Assembly: GCF_012927205.1 (NCBI RefSeq)
Contig: NZ_JABBGC010000002.1
Span: forward strand, 1,364,001-1,428,000
Origin: Chitinophaga fulva
GTDB taxonomy: Bacteria; Bacteroidota; Bacteroidia; Chitinophagales; Chitinophagaceae
Direction: 5' to 3'
Length of the DNA stretch: 64,000 nt
The stretch's first letter is position 1. Every line of letters begins with the position of its first letter. Under the pieces are notes generated by a model. The model was not told the origin of the DNA, made no database searches, and saw nothing but the letters and a program-made list of their open reading frames with translations. Shown piece by piece: positions 10,472 to 17,451 of the stretch. The position numbers and the translations under genes were made by a program.

Positions 10472-11425
10472 TCACAATACGATGCTCTTTTCTCTTCCCG
10501 GGCCGTAAGCATTGACTACCGGGATGTGGCTATAAGCAGGATGAGCGAACCACTGCTCCAACAGTTGCCCGCTTACTGCTTCTCCCTTTACCAGCAGGTA
10601 TTCCAGATGTTTCAGGGTAGCGCCGGTATTTTCTCCGAGCACGGTGGCGAGATGGTCAGGTCCCAGCTCCAGGATGGTCACTGCGTGGCGGTCGACCGTC
10701 CGTATAAAAGCAGCGGGGTTATGCATCAGATGGTCCGGATAGATGATGGTAGTGCCGCCACAGGCGATTGCTGCCAACATCTGCCACGCTGCTATGTCTG
10801 ACGTGTAAGGTGCTGTAAAGGCAATCACCGAATACTCATGGATACATAGTTCCGTTATCCTCGTCATGAGATGATGAAGCAGGCCGCTATGTTCCACCAC
10901 CAATCTTTTGGGAAGACCGGTAGCGCCGGCAGTGTAAATCATATAGGCGGCATCGTTAGGCTGCGGTATGTGTCCCGGAGCGCTGGTGGGTTCGTTGCTG
11001 AAAATATCCGGCACATGGTCCAGCAGGATCACGCTGACGGCTATATCCCTGGGGATATTTCTGCGGCCATAGCTGCTGCTGATCATCACATAAGCGCCGG
11101 TATCTTCCAACAGGTGACGGATGTCTTCTTCCGGATATTCGGGGTCTATGGGCACATAAGCCGCACCGGCTTTCAGGATGCCCAGAATGGCCACCAGCAT
11201 GTTTACCGACCGCTCTACACATACCGGTACCAGTTTATTGGCCTTCACGCCCCTGCGTTGCAGGTAGTGGGCCAGCTGATTGGAACGTTCATGTAATATG
11301 CGATAGGTCACTTCTGTACCTTCATACCGGAGCGCTACCGCGTCGGGGACGCGTGCTGCCTGTTCAGCCAACAGGGTAATCAGCTCATGCTGCATGGGCT
11401 GCAGCGGTACTTTTTGCAGTGGCAT
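10472..11425 (-). CDS. Truncated, degenerate NRPS adenylation domain (A1-A5 only)
   Basis: This 317-residue protein matches only the N-terminal part of an NRPS adenylation domain. It has the usual opening (QAARVPDAVAL, LKAGAAYVPIDPEYPEEDI) and stops just after the A5 motif, which reads NAYGPGREKSIVL instead of the usual NAYGPTE. The A3 phosphate loop is also altered: YTAGATGLPKRLVVEH instead of YTSGSTGKPKGVLIEH. It lacks A6-A10, including the A10 lysine, and any carrier domain. It sits between sbnB (93 nt) and the NRPS (43 nt), in the same direction. Family knowledge says such a fragment should not adenylate an amino acid. It may be a relic of a loading or Dap-activating module cut by deletion, or a repurposed half-domain. 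The uninterrupted frame leaves both possible. Confidence 0.85.
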   Translation of the reverse strand: MPLQKVPLQPMQHELITLLAEQAARVPDAVALRYEGTEVTYRILHERSNQLAHYLQRRGVKANKLVPVCVERSVNMLVAILGILKAGAAYVPIDPEYPEEDIRHLLEDTGAYVMISSSYGRRNIPRDIAVSVILLDHVPDIFSNEPTSAPGHIPQPNDAAYMIYTAGATGLPKRLVVEHSGLLHHLMTRITELCIHEYSVIAFTAPYTSDIAAWQMLAAIACGGTTIIYPDHLMHNPAAFIRTVDRHAVTILELGPDHLATVLGENTGATLKHLEYLLVKGEAVSGQLLEQWFAHPAYSHIPVVNAYGPGREKSIVL

Positions 11426-11518
11426 AGCTCTGTTATTTTGAGGGTACCGGCGCCGTGGTGGCGCCGGTCAATAGGATTTCACACGGTAATGTCTGCGGGG
11501 TTAACAAGACGGGGCGGG

Positions 11519-12484
11519 TTAGTCAGGCATCACCATGCCTACTTTACGGCTGATGGCCTGCTGATAGTAATGTCCGCCAACGGCGATGTCAAAAATGGCC
11601 ATGCCCATAGGATTGAACATCACTACGCCCTCCTGGTCTTTCAATGCATCTTTACAGACCACATCAGCGATCGATAATGTATCACCTTTTTCGAGGCCCA
11701 TAACTTTATGCATGTTTTCAATGTCGGTATTCTGGCGACAGACTTCTTCCCAGTCATCTACCACCACTACGTCCATATGGCGCACCATCTCCACTTTATA
11801 GTCGCGCAGCGACACGTTCAGTTGCAGGGAGGATTTCACCGGCGGCAGGTCAACATATGGCGCTGACGACACGGTGCAGGTAATAAAAATATCGGCTGAT
11901 GTATAACACTCCTGCCAGGAACCGGCCACTGCTACCTTATCTTTCACGGCAGGGTCTACTGCTGTCAGGTCCACACCATTGATATCGTACAATAAAACCC
12001 TGTTGAGACGGTCGCCCAGTATAGCAGTGACCATGTTGAGATGCATTCTGCCAATAGGCCCAAAGCCGATAATGCCTACGGTAAATTGCTTGTCTTCTTT
12101 CCTGGTGGCGAGGTACTTTTTCAGTATCACGCCGGAAACGGCCGCCGTACGGATGCCGCTGATAGTGGCTGTATTGATAACGCACAGTGGTATCCCTGAA
12201 TCATGTTCGTTGAGGATGGTCACTGAATGCGCTCTTAATTTGTTCTGGTAGATATTACCCGGGAAGCTGGCTATCCATTTGATACCGGCCAGTGGCGCCT
12301 GTCCGCCTACATAGGCGGGCATGGCGATGATACGGTTTTGCGGGTCTCCGTAACGTAAATACGGTTTAATCGGTTGCGAATAATCCTGCTGGTGCAAAGC
12401 GGCAGTAGCCTCACTGATTACATGTGTCAGTTCATCCCATTGGATACCAATTTCACGGATATGGTCCGCATTCAGATAAAGCAT
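11519..12484 (-). CDS. sbnB: SbnB-like N-(2-amino-2-carboxyethyl)-L-glutamate dehydrogenase, Dap synthesis
   Basis: This is an ornithine cyclodeaminase/mu-crystallin family protein of about 321 residues. In the Sbn pathway SbnB oxidises and cleaves N-(2-amino-2-carboxyethyl)-L-glutamate with NAD to give L-2,3-diaminopropionate and 2-oxoglutarate. The Rossmann motif GIIGFGPIGRMHL is clear, as are family stretches such as NVSLRDY and VVVDDWEEVCRQ. I place the start at 12484 (MLYLNADHIREIG) because it follows the sbnA stop by 11 nt; a longer reading frame from 12544 would overlap sbnA and add residues unlike the family. The tight spacing to sbnA and the NRPS setting favour Dap production over proline synthesis. 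The paired function is inferred from family and neighbourhood. Confidence 0.9.
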   Translation of the reverse strand: MLYLNADHIREIGIQWDELTHVISEATAALHQQDYSQPIKPYLRYGDPQNRIIAMPAYVGGQAPLAGIKWIASFPGNIYQNKLRAHSVTILNEHDSGIPLCVINTATISGIRTAAVSGVILKKYLATRKEDKQFTVGIIGFGPIGRMHLNMVTAILGDRLNRVLLYDINGVDLTAVDPAVKDKVAVAGSWQECYTSADIFITCTVSSAPYVDLPPVKSSLQLNVSLRDYKVEMVRHMDVVVVDDWEEVCRQNTDIENMHKVMGLEKGDTLSIADVVCKDALKDQEGVVMFNPMGMAIFDIAVGGHYYQQAISRKVGMVMPD

Positions 12485-12495
12485 ATACAGTTGTT

Positions 12496-13461
12496 TTAAG
12501 CGATGGTGGCAGATTGTAGCTTGTGCGCCAGTTGTGTGGCCCATTCCCGGTTATAGATCGTATCGAGGTAAGAGTGACCTTTATCCGGGAAGATAAGCAA
12601 TGAGTTGGGTGGCGTACTGAAGGACTGCTGACGGAAATAGTTTTTAGCAGCGAGGTATACGGCACCGGAAGAAGCACCGGCAAAGATCACCTGTTCATTG
12701 AGCAGCTCAAGGCAACCTTTGACAATATCCGTCTGTGAGAGGATCACCACATCATCAATCAATGCATTTTTGATGATGGGTGGTATCTGGCTGGCGCCGA
12801 TACCGGAGATGTATCTCTTTACGGGCGGAGCATTGAAGATAACAGAACCTTCCACGTCTACACCAATAATTTTAATCTCAGGGCGCTCCGCCTTGATGCT
12901 GCTGGAGATGCCGGTGATAGCACCGCTGGAGCTTACTGCCACAAACACATAATCGATCGGCTCCGGACAGGCCAGGATTTCTTTTGTTAATCCGTAGTAA
13001 CCTTTGTAGTTATTGGGATCACCATATTGATCAGCGATGAATGAGTTGTTGATGGTGGCATGCAGCTGGTTCACCGTATCAATACGGGTGAGCAGGTAAC
13101 CACCGGTATGATCGCGTTCGGTGATCTTCACTACTTTGTAAGACAAGAGGTTCAACAGTGATTCATAGGCACTGTTGATATTTGGGTCGATAACGGGAAT
13201 AAATTTCAGGTCGAGCATCTTACAGATGGAGGCTACCGCGATAGCGAGGTTACCAGAGCTGGAAGCGATAATGGTGGTGTCTTGATTGATATGGCCGGCT
13301 TTAATGCCATGGTAAATAATACTGTAACCGGCACGGTCTTTAGAGCTGCCGGAGAAATTGTTGTATTCCAGTTTAGCCCACAAGGGGGTGTCTGTATTCC
13401 GGAGGGAAATGAGGGGAGTATTGCCTATGAAAGCAGACAACTTTTCTAGCTGTTGTAACAT
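12496..13461 (-). CDS. sbnA: SbnA-like N-(2-amino-2-carboxyethyl)-L-glutamate synthase, Dap synthesis
   Basis: This is a PLP enzyme of the cysteine synthase fold, about 321 residues. SbnA enzymes replace the phosphate of O-phospho-L-serine with the amino group of L-glutamate. The PLP lysine lies in NNFSGSSKDRAGYSI, the substrate loop in SSSGNLAIAVA, and the cofactor-phosphate loop is represented by SSSGAITGIS. The start at 13461 (MLQQLEKLSAFIGNTPLISL) is preferred over one 42 nt upstream, which would add an unrelated leader. The direct pairing with sbnB separates it from housekeeping cysteine synthases. The product, L-Dap, would be a building block for the adjacent NRPS, although neither A domain readable in full here looks Dap-specific, so that module is probably outside the window. 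Confidence 0.9.
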   Translation of the reverse strand: MLQQLEKLSAFIGNTPLISLRNTDTPLWAKLEYNNFSGSSKDRAGYSIIYHGIKAGHINQDTTIIASSSGNLAIAVASICKMLDLKFIPVIDPNINSAYESLLNLLSYKVVKITERDHTGGYLLTRIDTVNQLHATINNSFIADQYGDPNNYKGYYGLTKEILACPEPIDYVFVAVSSSGAITGISSSIKAERPEIKIIGVDVEGSVIFNAPPVKRYISGIGASQIPPIIKNALIDDVVILSQTDIVKGCLELLNEQVIFAGASSGAVYLAAKNYFRQQSFSTPPNSLLIFPDKGHSYLDTIYNREWATQLAHKLQSATIA

Positions 13462-13599
13462 GTTAGATTTTTTATAGTAAAAAACGAGGGGGTATACCTG
13501 CATCCGGGGTGGATGCAGGTAGCAGATAGTTGGCAGTCTGTAATGGTGTTCAGAGAAGAAAAAGGAGCATAATAAACAAACAATCAGAAAGGGCCGGCG

Positions 13600-15225
13600 T
13601 TATTGCTCTTCCGCCACCAACGCTTCTTTTCTGCTGTACAGGAGCTCTTTTTCTCCATAAAGACGTTCAGCAATAATACCTCTTGCCTCACATTCCTTCA
13701 CCAGTTTATTGGACTGAATGATGGGATTGGACTCGTCTGTGTATACAATGCTGCTGATAAATTCCAGCCAGGGTTCCATCCCCATCGCATATACGTAGGC
13801 TTCCTTCGGCTTGAAGATATTCACCAGCGCCATGCCTTTCGGACAGTCAGAACCAGCGAGCCTGCGGCTGCTGTCCTGATCGCGGGTGATCTTTTTAGTC
13901 AGCAGCGGGCCATACAGCCAGGTAAGCGGCGCGCCGTCGCATTCCATGCCGAGGAACAGTACGTCCACATCACCGATCTGGTTGTGAATGTGCCTGTAGA
14001 GGGCTGATTCCACGATCCTTGAGTCGGCCAGGAACAACAGTTTAAAGCCGCTGATCTGTACCAGGAAACAGGATTTCGTGAGAATGTTCATATCACAGTG
14101 TTCACCGGTGAAAGGCAGACCGGTAATAGCAGTGTCCACAAACTCGATGGTCTCCATCGGGTCTACCGCCACTACGTTGTTGAAGCCGATATTGTTGAAC
14201 ATCAGTTTCAGGTCCGGGTCTTCCAGTTTACCACTGGAAGTGCGTGGCACGATCAGGTTTTTGATTTTATGTCGCAGGGGCAGCAATGTTTCGAACAGGA
14301 TGTGGTCCTGGTGGTTGTGGGTGATCAGCACATAGTCGATCACATCCGGCAGGTCTGCATCAGAGAAGTGGTCGATGCTGCTTTCATAGCCATAGTAGCT
14401 GATCAGCGGGTCTACCAGGATGCTCACGTCTTTTGTTTCCACGAGGATACAAGCGTGACCGAAATAACGCATGCGGATTTTGTCGCCGGTATATCGTTTA
14501 TACGGCGGCGGAGGTGTTTCTGTGAAGAAAGTATCAAACAGTGCTTCCTGTTCGGGCTTGATGCCAAAGATGGCTTTGATTTCAGACAGGGAGCGGGCAT
14601 TTCTTTTCATGCGGCTGATCGCATCGATGCCGGGATGATCGAAGGGAATATTGAGGTGCAGTACATCCGCTTCATCGAGCCGCGGCGTACTGAGACAGAA
14701 CGGTCGGTGGTCGTTATTAGTGATCCACAGTGCAATGCTCTGGGCTCCTTTATTATAGAATTCGCTTTTATACAACAAGGATTCGAACAGGCGATAGTCT
14801 GCGTTGTTATTGCGATCGTAGTACAGTTCAACATATCCTTTGAGGATCTCCGGTACTTTTTCGTATAGTGGTTCCAGTCCGAAGCCTTTTGCTTCAGCTG
14901 CGAGTATTCTGTCCAGTTCTTTACTGGCTTTCGCAAATTCGATGGTCCGGTGCTGACGTTTCAGGATGTCTTCTTTCAGGGCACTCACTTCCGCTACCCT
15001 TTCGCCGTTGAAGTCCATGAAGGGGCCGCCTTTCATTTTAGGGTTCAGTACCGCTTCCGCGTGGATAGCGGGATCGTCAAGATAAGAATCCATGATGGTG
15101 AGGTGGCGTGCAATGGTGTTCATGGCTGCTGTAGCCGGAGAGATGAGGTGGCTCCAGGCATACCACCTGTCATACAGTGGTTCCAGCACTACGTTGGGCT
15201 TCAGGTATACTTTTTTGTCGCTCAT
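13600..15225 (-). CDS. CmlA-like di-iron beta-hydroxylase of carrier-bound amino acids
   Basis: A 541-residue protein with an N-terminal all-own domain and a C-terminal metallo-beta-lactamase fold, the layout of CmlA (532 residues), which beta-hydroxylates a PCP-bound aminophenylalanine in chloramphenicol synthesis. The metal ligands line up: H303-N-H305-Q-D307-H308, E375 (in FTGEHCDM) and D401 (in LADSR), each two positions below the CmlA ligands H305, H307, D309, H310, E377 and D403. E375 is where hydrolases normally have His, marking an oxygenase. The start ATG at 15225 overlaps the thioesterase stop as ATGA, so translation is probably coupled. It should install a beta-hydroxyl on a residue tethered to the NRPS; which residue cannot be told. 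An upstream in-frame start at 15360 is unlikely. Confidence 0.9.
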   Translation of the reverse strand: MSDKKVYLKPNVVLEPLYDRWYAWSHLISPATAAMNTIARHLTIMDSYLDDPAIHAEAVLNPKMKGGPFMDFNGERVAEVSALKEDILKRQHRTIEFAKASKELDRILAAEAKGFGLEPLYEKVPEILKGYVELYYDRNNNADYRLFESLLYKSEFYNKGAQSIALWITNNDHRPFCLSTPRLDEADVLHLNIPFDHPGIDAISRMKRNARSLSEIKAIFGIKPEQEALFDTFFTETPPPPYKRYTGDKIRMRYFGHACILVETKDVSILVDPLISYYGYESSIDHFSDADLPDVIDYVLITHNHQDHILFETLLPLRHKIKNLIVPRTSSGKLEDPDLKLMFNNIGFNNVVAVDPMETIEFVDTAITGLPFTGEHCDMNILTKSCFLVQISGFKLLFLADSRIVESALYRHIHNQIGDVDVLFLGMECDGAPLTWLYGPLLTKKITRDQDSSRRLAGSDCPKGMALVNIFKPKEAYVYAMGMEPWLEFISSIVYTDESNPIIQSNKLVKECEARGIIAERLYGEKELLYSRKEALVAEEQ

Positions 15226-15944
15226 AATTGATATGATTTGTGATGTACAAGTAATTTTTTTGCGATGATGCTGACGATCTCGTAGGGGTATTTGAAGATA
15301 AAGAAGTGATGGCCGGGCATACGGCGGAAGTCTACGGGGTTCCTGGCTTCCTGTTGCCACAGGCGGATGTCTTCGGGCTTCATGTCCTCTCTCGTACCGG
15401 TGATAACGGTAACGGGTATATCCAGCGGTTCCTGCCGGGTGTGGGCATAGTTCTCCGACACTTTAAAATCGGCCCTTAAAATAGGTTCGATAAAATCCAG
15501 CAGCTCATCATTTTGCAATATTTCATCCGGACTTCCGTTTAGATTACGGATTTCTTCGATGAATGATTTTTTATCCAGCAGGTGTCTTTTTTTCTCTGTT
15601 CTGGACAGTGCGGCGGGGCCTGAAGTGCCGGTGATAAAAAGGTGCAGTGGTGGCATGCGGCCTTCTTCCCTGATTTTGCGGGCCAGCAGGTAACAAAGCA
15701 ATCCTCCCATACTGTGTCCGTAAATCGCGTAGGGTGCTCTGTCGAGTTTGTTCTCCACCTGCAGGTAGAGATCATGCACCAGCTGCCGTATATCTTCTTT
15801 CAGGGGCTCACTCATCCGCGTACCTCTGCCGGGGTATTCCAGCGGAATAAGGTTCAGGAAAGATGGCAGGTGTTCTTCAAACAGCCGGTAAGAATATTTA
15901 CTACCTCCGGCAAAGGGCAGACAGAAAAGATTGATTTTTTCCAT
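15222..15944 (-). CDS. Type II thioesterase
   Basis: This 240-residue alpha/beta hydrolase has the features of external editing thioesterases of NRPS and PKS systems: an N-terminal LFCLPFAGGSKYSYRLF, the nucleophile Ser78 in YGHSMGGLL, an acid in TGTREDMKPED and a catalytic His in MPGHHFFIF. Such enzymes remove wrongly primed or stalled groups from carrier-domain phosphopantetheine arms in the cytoplasm. It is the first biosynthetic gene after the antiterminator, 261 nt downstream, and overlaps the hydroxylase start by four bases. It is not a product-releasing type I thioesterase, since it is a separate protein and the NRPS terminus is outside the window. Confidence 0.93.
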   Translation of the reverse strand: MEKINLFCLPFAGGSKYSYRLFEEHLPSFLNLIPLEYPGRGTRMSEPLKEDIRQLVHDLYLQVENKLDRAPYAIYGHSMGGLLCYLLARKIREEGRMPPLHLFITGTSGPAALSRTEKKRHLLDKKSFIEEIRNLNGSPDEILQNDELLDFIEPILRADFKVSENYAHTRQEPLDIPVTVITGTREDMKPEDIRLWQQEARNPVDFRRMPGHHFFIFKYPYEIVSIIAKKLLVHHKSYQL

Positions 15945-16043
15945 ATGTCAAAGTTTCCACGTTGTCAAAAAATATAGGCACAGGACGCCCTGTCCGGGAC
16001 CAGGGGGACCGGTATCTCAACTATAAGAGAATGACGATCACAG

Positions 16044-16064
16044 TCATCTGTATATAACAGATGA
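16044..16064. other. Perfect hairpin in the upxY-thioesterase intergenic gap
   Basis: TCATCTGT and ACAGATGA form a perfect 8-bp stem around a 5-nt loop, in the 261-nt gap between the antiterminator and the thioesterase gene. There is no U-run after it on the minus strand, so it does not look like a simple terminator. A second, bulged GC-rich hairpin is possible at 15988-16005, closer to the thioesterase start. Together they could be an RNA structure or a protein-binding site, but function is not shown. Confidence 0.4.
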
Positions 16065-16205
16065 TGTTTGTCTATTCACGCTTCATACCAGGGAAATTAC
16101 AGGCAGAACGAAGCCTTGCAGCAGAGGGGAGCCTTCCTGCTGAATTTGGACGAGCCAGGGTTTCCATGCTGACCATGCACGTTAAACATAACAATGACCG
16201 GCCGC

Positions 16206-16724
16206 TTACACAGCAATAGAATCGAGGTATTCAGCAGATACGGCAACCAGAATATTCTTCTGCAGCATGTTAACCCTCACCAGAAACTTCTGTTCTCCTT
16301 TCACTTCCACCACTTCACAAACGAGACCGCATAACATTCCATCTTTGATCATGAGTTGTTTTCCGGGCTGAAAATAATCATCCGACACCTCAATATCGAT
16401 GTTATTCGGCTGCTGGGTAATCAGCCGGATGCTATGTATCACGTCTTCTTTCACTTTAACCACCTCCTTTCCTGTCTTTACATAGTATAGCACGGCCTCC
16501 AGGCTCAGCACCTTGTAATAGGTCTCCAGGTCCTCCAGATAAATGAAGAGGTAAGAAGGAAATAAAGGAGCGTCGATGTATTTCTTTCGGTCTTTCCACA
16601 CGCGTAAAATTCTGGCTGTAGGTAAAAAGTTGACAATATTCAAAGTTGACAAAAAAGCGGCAACCTTTTTTTCGTGACGGGGCTTGGTATACACCACATA
16701 CCAGCCATTAACGGAAATGCTCAT
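16206..16724 (-). CDS. UpxY/LoaP-type NusG-family transcription antiterminator
   Basis: A 172-residue NusG paralogue. The NGN domain opens with NGWYVVYTKPRHEKKVA and includes the RNA polymerase-binding core WKDRKKYIDAPLFPSYLFIY; the C-terminal third (GKQLMIKDGMLCGLVCEVVE) is KOW-like. Bacteroidota UpxY proteins sit first in capsule operons and LoaP sits beside long antibiotic operons; both let polymerase read through long transcripts. Here it is the first gene ahead of an NRPS operon of more than 15 kb in the same direction, with a long leader upstream, so I infer it acts on this operon. It is clearly not housekeeping NusG, which would neighbour secE and ribosomal protein genes. Confidence 0.92.
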   Translation of the reverse strand: MSISVNGWYVVYTKPRHEKKVAAFLSTLNIVNFLPTARILRVWKDRKKYIDAPLFPSYLFIYLEDLETYYKVLSLEAVLYYVKTGKEVVKVKEDVIHSIRLITQQPNNIDIEVSDDYFQPGKQLMIKDGMLCGLVCEVVEVKGEQKFLVRVNMLQKNILVAVSAEYLDSIAV

Positions 16725-17451
16725 TGAGGGTATTTTCTAAAGGATACTAATAACGCAATAGGCTTTTCCTTTTTCCAGACATGGCCCACACACCCTTTTT
16801 TGAAGCCTTGTGGCTCAATCGCGGGCATAGCTGTCGCTATCGTGAATCCAGATCCTTCACATTACATAAAAAAAATAAAATAGTTGTTTAAACGACTTAA
16901 TTAAGTTAACATAAAACACCACCATGGATGTCTCAGAATTTTCCGGATAGTATTAGTTTGTGCTTAATGCTTAATCCCTTGTCTTAGTCATTGAAAACAT
17001 TTAAGGAAAATTTGATTATTTGAGGGTCCGTTAACTACTTTTTTTATCGTTGTACAATAATTAACACTTCTATCGTCCTTATCAGTGGCCCGAATTTAGC
17101 AAACATATTTTATTCAGCAAAAAAAATTATCAGGTGCGATATAGACGCAATAAAAAAAAACAATACCTCCATAAGACTCAGCCCGGTGAAATGTGAATTC
17201 AGTAAAAGGGTGCATGGAAAACCTTCCACAGTAAGGCATTACATCCGGAACACTGTTGTTAACAATCATTTAATATCATCAGTACGACTGACGATTTTTT
17301 TCAAACTTTTTTCCATTGCTGTAAATCATTTTATATTTAACTTGCCGTTGGCTGCTAAATCTTACGCCACCGAAGTTTTGTTGCAGCAGCATAAATCATG
17401 CTATTGCCAACGCACCTTAAAACCCTTTTTATAGCCATCCAAAATTAGTCC
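16725..17451. other. AT-rich divergent intergenic region between antiterminator and ABC exporter
   Basis: This 727-nt stretch holds no gene I trust. It is AT-rich and contains adjoining palindromes GTTTAAAC (16886-16893) and ACTTAATTAAGT (16895-16906). It also has a small hairpin ATAGC-TGTC-GCTAT near 16829-16842 and a promoter-like box at 17100-17107. A frame of 82 codons starting with GTG at 17186 is open but looks non-coding. Confidence 0.6.
17100..17107 (-). promoter_or_regulatory. Candidate -7 box (TATGTTTG) for the NRPS operon
   Basis: On the minus strand TATGTTTG matches the Bacteroidota -7 consensus TAnnTTTG. No good -33 TTG is found at the usual distance, so the call is weak. If used, it gives an untranslated leader of roughly 370 nt before the antiterminator gene, as seen for UpxY systems. 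Confidence 0.35.

Noticed and set aside
12485..12544. Longer sbnB start
   Set aside because: It would overlap sbnA and add residues that the family lacks.
11519..13461. Staphyloferrin B-type siderophore locus
   Set aside because: Only the Dap genes are shared; the NIS synthetases and decarboxylase are not in the window and an NRPS is present.
13600..15225. Ordinary metallo-beta-lactamase hydrolase or RNase Z
   Set aside because: The Glu at the second metal site and the CmlA-length N-terminal domain indicate an oxygenase.
17186..17434. 82-codon frame with GTG start upstream of the ABC exporter
   Set aside because: AT-rich with no promoter or family match; a faint signal-peptide look (FIFNLPLAAKSYATEV) is not enough to call a gene.
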